Positions 26,823-33,886 of a stretch of 37,924 nt of DNA are shown here, in pieces. Every line of letters begins with the position of its first letter. The first letter of the stretch is position 1. Position numbers and translations under genes: made by a program. Origin of the DNA: Candidatus Endomicrobium macrotermitis (GTDB lineage: Bacteria > Elusimicrobiota > Endomicrobiia > Endomicrobiales > Endomicrobiaceae); assembly GCA_031271405.1 (NCBI GenBank), contig JAISVT010000009.1:1-37924 (forward strand), written 5' to 3'. The notes beneath the pieces are model-generated. The model was not told where the DNA came from and ran no database searches. It worked only from the letters and a program-made list of their open reading frames with translations.

Positions 26823-28099
26823 TCGCTTACCTTTTTCAGCAATTCGTAAAAGTCCGGAAACGAAATGTTAACGCAGTCCGCGTCTTTTATCGTCATTTCG
26901 CCTTTTGCGGCCAAAGACGCCGCGGCCAGAGTCATCGCTATCCTGTGATCGCCGAAACTTTCAACCTCTGCGCCTGCGGGCTTAAAATCGGAACGGCCGT
27001 TTATAATCATTCCGTCTTCAAGCTCCTCTATTTCAACGCCTATTTTTTTAAGCTGCGAAACTACGGCGGTTATTCTGTCGGTTTCTTTAACCCGCAGCTC
27101 TTTTGCTCCCGTGATTTTCGTTACGCCGTCCGACATTGCGGCGATCAGCGCAAAAACCGGAACTTCGTCTATCATTCTGGGCATTATTTTAGAGTCTATA
27201 TTTACGGCTTTAAGTTTTGAGTATTTTACGTTTATGTCCGCGGCCGGTTCCCCGGAAACGTCTTTTATATTTTCTAAACTTATATCGGCGCCGGCCTTTT
27301 TAAGAACTTCCAAAATGCCGTCTCTCGTAGGGTTTATCCCTACGTTTTTTACGGTAAGTTCCGAACCCGGAACCATTAATGCCGCGGCAATAAAAAACGC
27401 GGCGGAAGATATGTCCCCCGGAACGGTTATTTCCATGCCGCGAAGTTTTTCGGCGGGATAAACGGCAACCGAATTGCCGCTAATTTTAATGTCCGCGCCG
27501 TAAGCCTCAAGCATTCTTTCCGTATGGTCGCGCGATTTTACGGGTTCGGCGTACACGGTTTCATTTTCCGCGTACAAACCTGCAAGCAGCACAGCCGATT
27601 TTACCTGCGCGCTGGACTTATCGCTTTCATACCGGATTCCTTTAAGCGGCGCGCCGTTAATAGTCAAAGGAAGCAGACCGTTATTTGATTTTATATCCGC
27701 GCCCATTTTAGAAAGAGGCGCGATAACCCTTTGCATAGGCCTTTTTGAAAGGCTTTTATCTCCGGCAATAACGCTTTCAAAACTCTGTCCGGCCAACACT
27801 CCCGAAAGCAGCCTTGCAGTCGTTCCGGAATTTCCGCAAAAAATTTCGTTTTGCGGCTTATCAAGTTTTAAGCCTTTTCCTTTTATATATAAGGTGTCTT
27901 TGACGCTTTTTATATCCGCGCCCATTTGCCTGAAAGCGTCTATAGTTCTTAAACAATCGTCTGAAGGGAGGTAATTTTTTATTACCGAGTCTCCTTCGGC
28001 TATTGACGAAAACATAACCACCCTGTGCGTTATGGACTTATCCGCAGGAACTTCTATTACGCCATGCACTTTATCAACTTTGCTTAATGTTATATTCAT
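26819..28099 (-). CDS. aroA: 3-phosphoshikimate 1-carboxyvinyltransferase (EPSP synthase)
   Basis: 426 residues. Sixth step of the shikimate pathway. Phosphoshikimate-binding DKSITHR near residue 20, PEP-site GNSGTTARLLSG near 88-99 (Bacillus-like), and the C-terminal RVKETDRI and FGDHRIAM segments are all intact. The ATG at 28099 is fixed by the family N-terminus, but no Shine-Dalgarno precedes it. Instead, the mRNA has CCTCCC just upstream, the complement of a ribosome site. Overlaps plsC by 4 nt. Confidence 0.97.
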   Translation of the reverse strand: MNITLSKVDKVHGVIEVPADKSITHRVVMFSSIAEGDSVIKNYLPSDDCLRTIDAFRQMGADIKSVKDTLYIKGKGLKLDKPQNEIFCGNSGTTARLLSGVLAGQSFESVIAGDKSLSKRPMQRVIAPLSKMGADIKSNNGLLPLTINGAPLKGIRYESDKSSAQVKSAVLLAGLYAENETVYAEPVKSRDHTERMLEAYGADIKISGNSVAVYPAEKLRGMEITVPGDISSAAFFIAAALMVPGSELTVKNVGINPTRDGILEVLKKAGADISLENIKDVSGEPAADINVKYSKLKAVNIDSKIMPRMIDEVPVFALIAAMSDGVTKITGAKELRVKETDRITAVVSQLKKIGVEIEELEDGMIINGRSDFKPAGAEVESFGDHRIAMTLAAASLAAKGEMTIKDADCVNISFPDFYELLKKVSE

Positions 28100-28131
28100 A
28101 CCGGGAGGATTAAGGATATGAAATACCCGAC

Positions 28132-28168
28132 GTTCACTCCTGACTCCTCATTTCTGACTCCTGACCGT
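28132..28168 (-). repeat. GGAGTCAGGAGT direct repeat between tyrA and aroA
   Basis: Two close copies of GGAGTCAGGAGT/GGTCAGGAGTCA are separated by AAATGA in the minus strand of the 71-bp tyrA/aroA gap. It resembles the short tandem units in other junctions here. Confidence 0.5.
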
Positions 28169-28170
28169 CT

Positions 28171-29025
28171 TTATAACTGTGTTCTCAAGATTTCTTTTTT
28201 TACTTTAGCTTTATTTTTCAACACTTTTTTAAAAGCGTTGAGCTCTTTTATAAACGCGTCAAGGCGTTTGATTATATTTTCGCCGTTTGCGGCAAATATC
28301 GGAGCCCACATATCCGCGTTTGACGAAGCCACGCGCACCATGCTTTTAAACGATCCGGCGGTAATTTTATCGATTTCCGGATCCTTCCTTTTAGCGTCTT
28401 TATAAACTTTATTAAACGAAAAAGCTATGCAGTGGGTCAAATGGCTTGTCAAAGCCGCAAGTTCATCGTGCTTTTTTGCAGACATATTGATTATGTTTGC
28501 TCCCGCGTCTTTCCACATTTTTGCAATGATTTTTTCTTTCTGCGTAAATTTGCCGGTTATTATTACGTTCGCGCCCTTAAACATTTGCGCGTCAGCGGAA
28601 AAAATCCCTTTTTTCTCATTGCCCGCCATCGGATGAGAGCCTACAAAAGAAAGAGCGGAATTGACGGATTTTGTATTTTCACTCTTCACTCTCAACTCTT
28701 CAATTCGGCATTCTATAGAATGCTTCACGCTTCCCGTATCCGTAATAATTGTACTTTTATCAACTATTTCGGAAAGCTGCTTATAAATCGGCACTATTGT
28801 GTCCACAGGCGTGCATATAACAACAATACCGCATCCTTTTACGTCCTGTAAAGACAGAGAAACTTTGTCCGCCGCGCCGGTTTTAAGCGCGGTTTTCAAA
28901 GTTTCCCTTTTTCTTGATACACCTATTATATAGTATTTATTCCCTGCGGATTTGCTCTTTAAGGCAAACCCTAAAGAAGCGCCCATCTGCCCCAAACCTA
29001 TGATACCGACTTTTATTCTTTCCAT
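28171..29025 (-). CDS. tyrA: Prephenate dehydrogenase
   Basis: 284 residues. NAD(P)-dependent oxidative decarboxylation toward tyrosine. N-terminal Rossmann fold with GIIGLGQMGASLG (residues 7-19), TDTGSVK (95-101), catalytic-region SHPMAG (130-135) and the helical C-terminal dimer domain (AALTSHLTHCIAF). Between TDTGSVK and SHPMAG, residues about 106-126 (EELRVKSENTKSVNS) form an insertion encoded by a copy of the dispersed repeat seen between genes elsewhere. The ATG is preceded at once by an in-frame TAA and lacks a good Shine-Dalgarno (a GAGGGG lies 14 nt upstream). No ACT domain. Could also use arogenate. Confidence 0.94.
   Translation of the reverse strand: MERIKVGIIGLGQMGASLGFALKSKSAGNKYYIIGVSRKRETLKTALKTGAADKVSLSLQDVKGCGIVVICTPVDTIVPIYKQLSEIVDKSTIITDTGSVKHSIECRIEELRVKSENTKSVNSALSFVGSHPMAGNEKKGIFSADAQMFKGANVIITGKFTQKEKIIAKMWKDAGANIINMSAKKHDELAALTSHLTHCIAFSFNKVYKDAKRKDPEIDKITAGSFKSMVRVASSNADMWAPIFAANGENIIKRLDAFIKELNAFKKVLKNKAKVKKEILRTQL
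28649..28710 (-). repeat. Dispersed repeat, copy C, in frame inside tyrA
   Basis: The minus strand contains GAGTGAAGAGTGAAAATAC followed by AAAATCCGTCAATTCCGCTC. This is a diverged match to copies A and B (…GAAATACGGCACAATCCGC…), preserving the reading frame of tyrA. It encodes the insertion near residues 106-126. Confidence 0.5.
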
Positions 29026-29120
29026 TTGTTAAAATACTACCCCTCACCATCTTGCTTTGCTTGCCGGCATTGCCGACCCCCGGACGCTTACCGTCCCGCA
29101 TCCTTCGTCAGACGGCTCGA

Positions 29121-29139
29121 CTCTCCCGCAAGGGGCGAG
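29121..29139. repeat. Short palindrome CTCTCCCGCAAGGGGCGAG
   Basis: A GC-rich palindrome with a GCAA loop, resembling the CTCTCCCGCAAGGGGAGAG-type intergenic repeats found in many unrelated bacteria. It lies in the aroF/tyrA gap beside copy B of the dispersed repeat. Another hairpin (GCCGGCATTGCCGAC) is at about 29073-29087. Confidence 0.5.
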
Positions 29140-29196
29140 GAAAAACAACGCCGTTTGCCGTATCTTCACTTTTAACTCCCCGCTCTTCACTCTGCC
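29137..29196 (-). repeat. Dispersed repeat, copy B (aroF to tyrA gap)
   Basis: Minus strand: GGCAGAGTGAAGAGCGGGG, then AGTTAAAAGTGAAGATACGG, then CAAACGGCGTTGTTTTTCC. The central 40 nt match copy A at 13519-13570. The repeat begins at the aroF stop codon. Confidence 0.6.
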
Positions 29197-29197
29197 T

Positions 29198-30217
29198 TTA
29201 AAGAACTTTCCTTCCTACGGCTTTTGCCACCGAATCCAGCTCTTTCATAAGAGTTTCAAACTGCGCGGGAATCAAACTTTGCGGACCGTCGGAAAGCGCT
29301 TCTTCGGGTTTCGGGTGAACTTCTATGACAATCCCGTCCGCTCCCGCGGCTATGCAGGCTTTGGCCATTGTGCCGACATGTTCTCTTATTCCTATACCGT
29401 GCGACGGGTCTAAAATCACGGGCAAATGGCTTAATTTTTTAAGAACCGGAACGGCATTCAAATCCAGAGTAAACCTTGTGGAATCTTCGAATGTCCTTAT
29501 GCCTCTTTCGCAAAGCATAACGTTATAATTCCCCTGCGAAAGAATATATTCAGCGGAAAGCAAAAGTTCTTTTATGGTAGTAGCCATTCCTCTTTTCAGC
29601 AAAACGGGTTTCGGCTGTTTTCCCGCGGCTTTAAGCAAATCGTAATTTTGTATGTTTCTGGCGCCTATCTGCACTATGTCGCAATATTTTGACAAAAGGC
29701 CTACCTGCTCTACGGTCATGGCCTCGCTTATTGTCGGCATATGGTATTTTTCGCCCGCGGCTTCTATATATTTTAAGCCTTTTTCGCCAAGACCCTGAAA
29801 AGCGTAAGGAGAACTTCTCGGCTTAAAAGCGCCGCCGCGAAGTATCGCAGCGCCCGCGTCTTTAATCGCTTTTGCGGTGTTAAACATCATCTCTTTGTTT
29901 TCTATCGCGCAGGGGCCGGCCATAACATGTATTTGTTTTCCGCCGATTTCCACGTTTCTGTTTATTTTTATTACCGTATTTTCTTTTTTGAATTCTCTGG
30001 AAGCAAGCTTATAAGGTTTTTGAATCTCGCTTATATGCTCAACCGCGTCCATAGCTTCAAAAGAGTCTTTGTATTTTTCGGCATACTCGCCTATCATGCC
30101 GATAATGGTTACGTCCTTGCCTCTTGATACGTGCGGCTTATAACCCAGCTTTTTTATTTTATCTAAAACTACTTCTACTTCTTTTTTCTTTACACCTTGT
30201 TTAAGCGTTATTATCAT
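29198..30217 (-). CDS. aroF: 3-deoxy-7-phosphoheptulonate synthase (DAHP synthase, type I beta)
   Basis: 339 residues. First step of aromatic synthesis, PEP + erythrose-4-phosphate to DAHP. Residues 1-65 are a ferredoxin-like regulatory domain (MIITLKQGVKKKEVEVVLDK) as in Thermotoga enzymes, followed by the TIM barrel with VMAGPCAIEN, GGAFKPRSSPYAFQGLG, LLKRGM and LDPSHGIG. The N-terminal domain usually gives feedback inhibition by Tyr/Phe. GGAG lies 8 nt before the ATG. It follows hisC after a gap filled by a palindromic repeat. Confidence 0.97.
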   Translation of the reverse strand: MIITLKQGVKKKEVEVVLDKIKKLGYKPHVSRGKDVTIIGMIGEYAEKYKDSFEAMDAVEHISEIQKPYKLASREFKKENTVIKINRNVEIGGKQIHVMAGPCAIENKEMMFNTAKAIKDAGAAILRGGAFKPRSSPYAFQGLGEKGLKYIEAAGEKYHMPTISEAMTVEQVGLLSKYCDIVQIGARNIQNYDLLKAAGKQPKPVLLKRGMATTIKELLLSAEYILSQGNYNVMLCERGIRTFEDSTRFTLDLNAVPVLKKLSHLPVILDPSHGIGIREHVGTMAKACIAAGADGIVIEVHPKPEEALSDGPQSLIPAQFETLMKELDSVAKAVGRKVL

Positions 30218-30247
30218 AACTTTACTCCGTAAATTTTAAGCAGCCCG

Positions 30248-30338
30248 GAAGTTTGAAAGCCCGGCAGCGGCAAATTCCCGCAACAATTCTTTTATCTTTG
30301 CCTTTCCGAGCTGCCGGTCTTCTGAGCCTCTGAACTTC
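30248..30338 (-). repeat. Palindromic repeat in the hisC/aroF junction
   Basis: The outer arms GAAGTT / AACTTC and a perfect inner stem CCGGCAGC / GCTGCCGG (30261-30268 and 30310-30317) bracket a 41-nt centre with its own GGCAAA/TTTGCC pairing. The outer arm overlaps the hisC stop codon. It shares CCGGGCTTTCAAACTTCCG with the repeat in the tRNA spacer at 2070-2169. Confidence 0.6.
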
Positions 30339-31455
30339 ATTTTTTAATTATTTTTTCCAATTTCTTTACAAACAAAACGTTCTCTCTATGCAGCCCCACG
30401 GTCATTCTTACCCAGTCCGGCAAATCGTATTCGTCCATTGACCTTGTGATCACTCCCTCTTTTAACATTCTTGCAAAAAATTCTTTGCCTTTGAGCGGAG
30501 CGCAGTTAAACAAAATAAAGTTTGCCGCGGATTTTAAAAACGGGACTTTGAGTTTTGTAAACTCTTTATACAAAAACGCTTTTTCCGCTTTGACGAGTTT
30601 TTGGCTTTTTTTGACCTGTTCGGTGTCTTCGATAGCCGCTGCCGCCGCCGCCTGCGCCAAAAGGTTTACGTTAAACGGAGGCCTTGTCCTTTCTATATAA
30701 TCTACAATTGCTTCGCTTGAAAAACCGTAGCCTACCCTTAAACCGGCAAGTCCGTAAATCTTTGAAAAAGTCCTGAAAACTATCAAATTGGGATTGCTTT
30801 TGAGAAAATCCAGCCCGTCCGGATAATCTTTTTCAAGTTTCGCGTATTCGAAATACGCTTCGTCCAAAATCACTACAGGCTTTACCCCGAACTTATTTTC
30901 AGGCAGGTTTTTCAGAAATTTTGCCAGCTCTGCTTTCGTATTATATGTTCCCGTAGGGTTATTCGGGTTTGTTATAAAGACCGCTTTTGTTTTTTGTCCG
31001 CACGCTTTCGCCATTGCTTCCGGATCGTGCGTAAACCCTTCTCTCATAGGAACGACAACCGCTTTGGAACCCATCAGTTTTGCCGCCATTCCGTATCTTA
31101 TAAACGAGTGCTTCGAATACACGATTTCATCTTCGGGATTAAAGAACACTTTGGCGATAAGTTCTATAATCTCGTCTCCGCCGGCTGCGGTAAAAATATT
31201 ACCCGCCGGCAATCTATATCGTTTTGACAGGGCCTGTTTTAACAAAAAAGAATTAGAGTCCGGATAAAAAAATATCTTTTCTATATTCTCTTTTACCGCT
31301 TTAACGGCTTTTTTTGAGGCTCCCAAAGGATTTTCGTTCGAAGCCATTTTTACGACCGATTTTAAGCCGAGTTCCCTTTTTATCGTTTCAACTGGCTTTC
31401 CCGCAATATAAGGCTCAAAACCGAGACAGGTTTTTCTTACAAGTTTTTTTATCAT
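30337..31455 (-). CDS. hisC: HisC-family aminotransferase (histidinol-phosphate / aromatic)
   Basis: 372 residues. Fold-type I PLP enzyme of the HisC family: SNENPLGAS near the start, NPNNPTGT (163-170), VILDEAYFEY with Asp198 binding the pyridine N, and Schiff-base Lys232 in FRTFSKIYGLAGLRVGY, then RPPFNVN. No other his genes are nearby; it lies between pheA and aroF, so transamination of phenylpyruvate and hydroxyphenylpyruvate is a likely job, with or without histidinol phosphate. Start ATG at 31455 with AAGGGG 5 nt upstream was preferred to an in-frame GTG at 31476. Confidence 0.93.
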   Translation of the reverse strand: MIKKLVRKTCLGFEPYIAGKPVETIKRELGLKSVVKMASNENPLGASKKAVKAVKENIEKIFFYPDSNSFLLKQALSKRYRLPAGNIFTAAGGDEIIELIAKVFFNPEDEIVYSKHSFIRYGMAAKLMGSKAVVVPMREGFTHDPEAMAKACGQKTKAVFITNPNNPTGTYNTKAELAKFLKNLPENKFGVKPVVILDEAYFEYAKLEKDYPDGLDFLKSNPNLIVFRTFSKIYGLAGLRVGYGFSSEAIVDYIERTRPPFNVNLLAQAAAAAAIEDTEQVKKSQKLVKAEKAFLYKEFTKLKVPFLKSAANFILFNCAPLKGKEFFARMLKEGVITRSMDEYDLPDWVRMTVGLHRENVLFVKKLEKIIKK

Positions 31456-31458
31456 ATT

Positions 31459-31495
31459 CCCCTTCTTTATCTTCACTCTGCCGTTTTTTAGTTTT
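31459..31495 (-). repeat. Partial dispersed repeat between pheA and hisC
   Basis: The minus strand reads GGCAGAGTGAAGATAAAGAA, matching the GGCAGAGTGAAGA start of copy B and its GTGAAGATA segment. It covers the end of pheA and the 32-bp gap and ends at the hisC ribosome site. Confidence 0.4.
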
Positions 31496-32549
31496 TAGGA
31501 TAAGACCCCAACACTTTTACAAACACGCATTTTTGTTTAAGTTCTTTATACGCTTCCGCCACGTTTTTATCTTCGATATGCCCTTCCAAATCCGTAAAAA
31601 ACACGTATTCCCACGCTTTTTTCTTCGTGGGGCGCGACTCGATTTTCGTAAGGTTTATTTTATTTTTATCGAAAATCCCCAAAATGTGATAAAGTATCCC
31701 GACTTCGTCTTTTACCATAAAAACCAGAGTCGTTTTATCGTTTCCGGTAGGGCGGGCTTGGATTTTTCCTATTACAAAAAATCTCGTAAAATTTTGTTTG
31801 CCGTCCTGCACGCCTTTGCTTAAAACTTTCAAGTCGTATATTTTAGACGCGGCTTCCGAAGCTATCGCCGCCGCATGGCTTTCCCTGGAAGCGTTTTTAG
31901 CCGCTTCGGCCGTAGAAGAAACGGAAATAAGCTCGGCTTGCGGATAATTTTTACTGAGCCAGTTTCTGCACTGCGCCAAAGCGTGGGAATGAGAATAAAC
32001 CCTCATTATCTTGGCTTTGGGGTCTTTTGCCAAAAAACACTGTTCTATTTTCAAACTTATCTCGCCGCATATCGAAAGCTCGGTATCGGCAAGCAAATCC
32101 AAAACGACGCTTACCGACCCTTCGTTGGAATTTTCAACCGGAACGACGCCGAAATCCGCGCGGCCGCTTTCGACTTCGGCAAGCGTTTCCTGAGGCAGTA
32201 CGCACGGTACAAAATATCCCGCGGAACCGAATTTTTTTATCGCCGCCTGATGCGTAAACGTAGCCCAAGGCCCTAAAAAAGCGACTTTGACCGGAGTTTC
32301 CAAATCCCTGCATACTCCTATAATCTCGGTATAAACGGTTTTCATCGCTTCGGGACCTAAAACGCCCTTTACGGAACCGACGTTTTTCAATACTTCTTTT
32401 TCGCGGGACGGCGCGTAAACGGCTTTGCCCGAAGCGCCTTTTATTTTCCCGGCTTCAACGGCAAGCTTTGCCCGCTTGTTTATAAGCGCCGCTATCTCTC
32501 TGTCAACTTTGTCTATCCGGCTTCTTGTCTGCTGCAATTTCGTTTTCAT
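31488..32549 (-). CDS. pheA: Bifunctional chorismate mutase / prephenate dehydratase
   Basis: 353 residues. Residues 1-85 are an AroQ chorismate mutase (LQQTRSRIDKVDREIAALIN, VYAPSREKEVL). About 95-275 is the prephenate dehydratase domain (VAFLGPWATFTHQAA ... NFTRFFVIG). The C-terminus is an ACT domain with GILYHILGIF and ESRP, the Phe-sensing site. The ATG at 32549 starts right at the mutase domain; the frame is open for 35 more codons up to the hydF stop, but that stretch holds a terminator hairpin. First gene of the aromatic operon. The Shine-Dalgarno is weak (GGGTG). Confidence 0.95.
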   Translation of the reverse strand: MKTKLQQTRSRIDKVDREIAALINKRAKLAVEAGKIKGASGKAVYAPSREKEVLKNVGSVKGVLGPEAMKTVYTEIIGVCRDLETPVKVAFLGPWATFTHQAAIKKFGSAGYFVPCVLPQETLAEVESGRADFGVVPVENSNEGSVSVVLDLLADTELSICGEISLKIEQCFLAKDPKAKIMRVYSHSHALAQCRNWLSKNYPQAELISVSSTAEAAKNASRESHAAAIASEAASKIYDLKVLSKGVQDGKQNFTRFFVIGKIQARPTGNDKTTLVFMVKDEVGILYHILGIFDKNKINLTKIESRPTKKKAWEYVFFTDLEGHIEDKNVAEAYKELKQKCVFVKVLGSYPKN

Positions 32550-32563
32550 TGTTTCACACCCGT

Positions 32564-32598
32564 ATAAAAAATAACCCCTATATACGGACATAGAGGTT
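32564..32598 (-). promoter_or_regulatory. Terminator/attenuator hairpin between hydF and pheA
   Basis: The RNA forms a 9-bp stem AACCTCTAT / ATAGGGGTT (arms 32590-32598 and 32573-32581, one G-U) with an 8-nt loop, followed by AUUUUUUA. It ends hydF transcripts, and with a TATAAT at 32604-32609 just upstream it could also act as an attenuator for pheA. Tyr and Phe codons cluster across it in the pheA frame. Confidence 0.65.
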
Positions 32599-32603
32599 TT
32601 ATA

Positions 32604-32609
32604 ATTATA
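32604..32609 (-). promoter_or_regulatory. Possible -10 box of a pheA promoter
   Basis: Perfect TATAAT on the minus strand, but the bases 17 bp upstream (GGCAAA) are a poor -35. If used, transcription would start at about 32597, right at the hairpin. Confidence 0.35.
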
Positions 32610-32650
32610 CAAAATTTTTTGTCTTATTTGCCCTTCGCCGTTACCCTGCA

Positions 32651-33886
32651 TCACCGCATCTTTGCCGTTTCGTAGGCTTTCAAGGCTTCCGGGAAAATTT
32701 CCAAAACTTTTTCTATTACGCCCTGCATTACTGATACCGCTATGCCGTAATTGGTTATGGCAATACCCGCTTCAACGGCTTTATTGAGCCTTGCAAGCAT
32801 GGCTTTTCTGTTTAAAACGCACGCTCCGCAGTGGATTATCAGCTTATATTTTTTCAGTTCCTCGGCGGACGGAAAATCTCCGCCGCTTACATAATCGATT
32901 TCCGCGTTTTGGCCGGCGTATTTTTTTATGCTGTCCGGAATTTTGACTTTGCCTATATCGCCGCTTGAAGCGTGGTGGGTGCAGGCTTCGGCAATCAAAA
33001 CCTTATCTCCGGTTTTAAGAGTTTTCAAAACGGCCGCGCCTTTGGCCATTTCAACAATATCCGATTTATCCGCCGCGTAAAGCGTGGAAAAAGTAGTGAG
33101 TTTTATGTCTTTCGGGGTAATTTCCGAGGCTTTTTTGACAACCTGAGAATCCGTTATAACAAGCGCCGGTTTTGTTTTCAGGCCGTTTAATGCCGCAGGG
33201 TACTCGCCGTCCTGCGCGACATAAGCGCAGGCGTTTAAATCCAGAATATTCCTTACCGCCTGTATCTGCGGCATTATGATCTTGCCGCGCGGAGCGCCCG
33301 CGTCTATAGGCGTAACCAAAACAACCGTATCGCCTTTTTTGACTATATTTTTGAGCGCCGTATAATTTTCCATATAATTGTCAGGCAAAATTTCCGTGAG
33401 CATTTTTTTAAGCGCGTTTAAAAAGCCGTCCCGGTTTCCGGTCACGGCCGAAAACTCCAAAACATATTTCGACTGCAGCTTAAATTCTTTAATAAAATCG
33501 TCATCCGGCATTTTTAAATCGGTTTTGGATATGACTATTATGACGGGCGTTTTTCTTTTATCCGCTTCTTTTATCAATTCCTTTTCAAAACCGCCGAACT
33601 TGCCGCTTTCGGCAAGAAGCAGCATAATATCGCAGGAGTCTAAGACTCCTTTGGTTTTTTCTATTCTGGCAGAACCCAAAGCGGACGCGTCGTCAGTTCC
33701 CGCCGTATCGAACAAGGTTATTTGCCCCAAAGGATTCAATTCCATTTGTTTTCGGACAACGTCGGTCGTGGTGCCGGGGAGCTGCGAAACTATCGAAACG
33801 TTTTGCCCGGTCATAAAATTCATAAGGGTTGATTTTCCGGAATTTGTCCTGCCGAAAATTCCTATCTGTACGGTAAGCGCTTTCAT
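32651..33886 (-). CDS. hydF: [FeFe]-hydrogenase maturation GTPase HydF
   Basis: 411 residues. Scaffold/carrier on which the H-cluster subcluster is prepared with HydE and HydG. The N-terminal Era-like GTPase has Walker A GRTNSGKST (12-20), switch PGTTTD (37-42), DTAG (60-63) and SKTD (120-123). A dimerisation domain and the C-terminal Fe-S domain follow with C302-T-H304 and H352-C353-G-A-C356, i.e. CxH-x47-HCxxC as expected. It implies [FeFe] hydrogenase in this organism; hydE/hydG are not in the window. The ATG overlaps the stop of the upstream LPP20-like gene (ATGA), so it is read from the same mRNA as the envelope genes. Confidence 0.97.
   Translation of the reverse strand: MKALTVQIGIFGRTNSGKSTLMNFMTGQNVSIVSQLPGTTTDVVRKQMELNPLGQITLFDTAGTDDASALGSARIEKTKGVLDSCDIMLLLAESGKFGGFEKELIKEADKRKTPVIIVISKTDLKMPDDDFIKEFKLQSKYVLEFSAVTGNRDGFLNALKKMLTEILPDNYMENYTALKNIVKKGDTVVLVTPIDAGAPRGKIIMPQIQAVRNILDLNACAYVAQDGEYPAALNGLKTKPALVITDSQVVKKASEITPKDIKLTTFSTLYAADKSDIVEMAKGAAVLKTLKTGDKVLIAEACTHHASSGDIGKVKIPDSIKKYAGQNAEIDYVSGGDFPSAEELKKYKLIIHCGACVLNRKAMLARLNKAVEAGIAITNYGIAVSVMQGVIEKVLEIFPEALKAYETAKMR

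Noticed and set aside
28118-28405. Plus-strand ORF of 95 codons with a good GGGAGG/AAGGA ribosome site
   Set aside because: It runs antisense into tyrA and its product is a low-complexity hydrophobic shadow. The ribosome-like site is more likely part of the repeat-rich junction; recorded as an oddity of the aroA start instead.
31314-31823. 169-codon plus-strand frame across hisC and pheA
   Set aside because: Spans two confident genes antisense and shows no recognisable feature.
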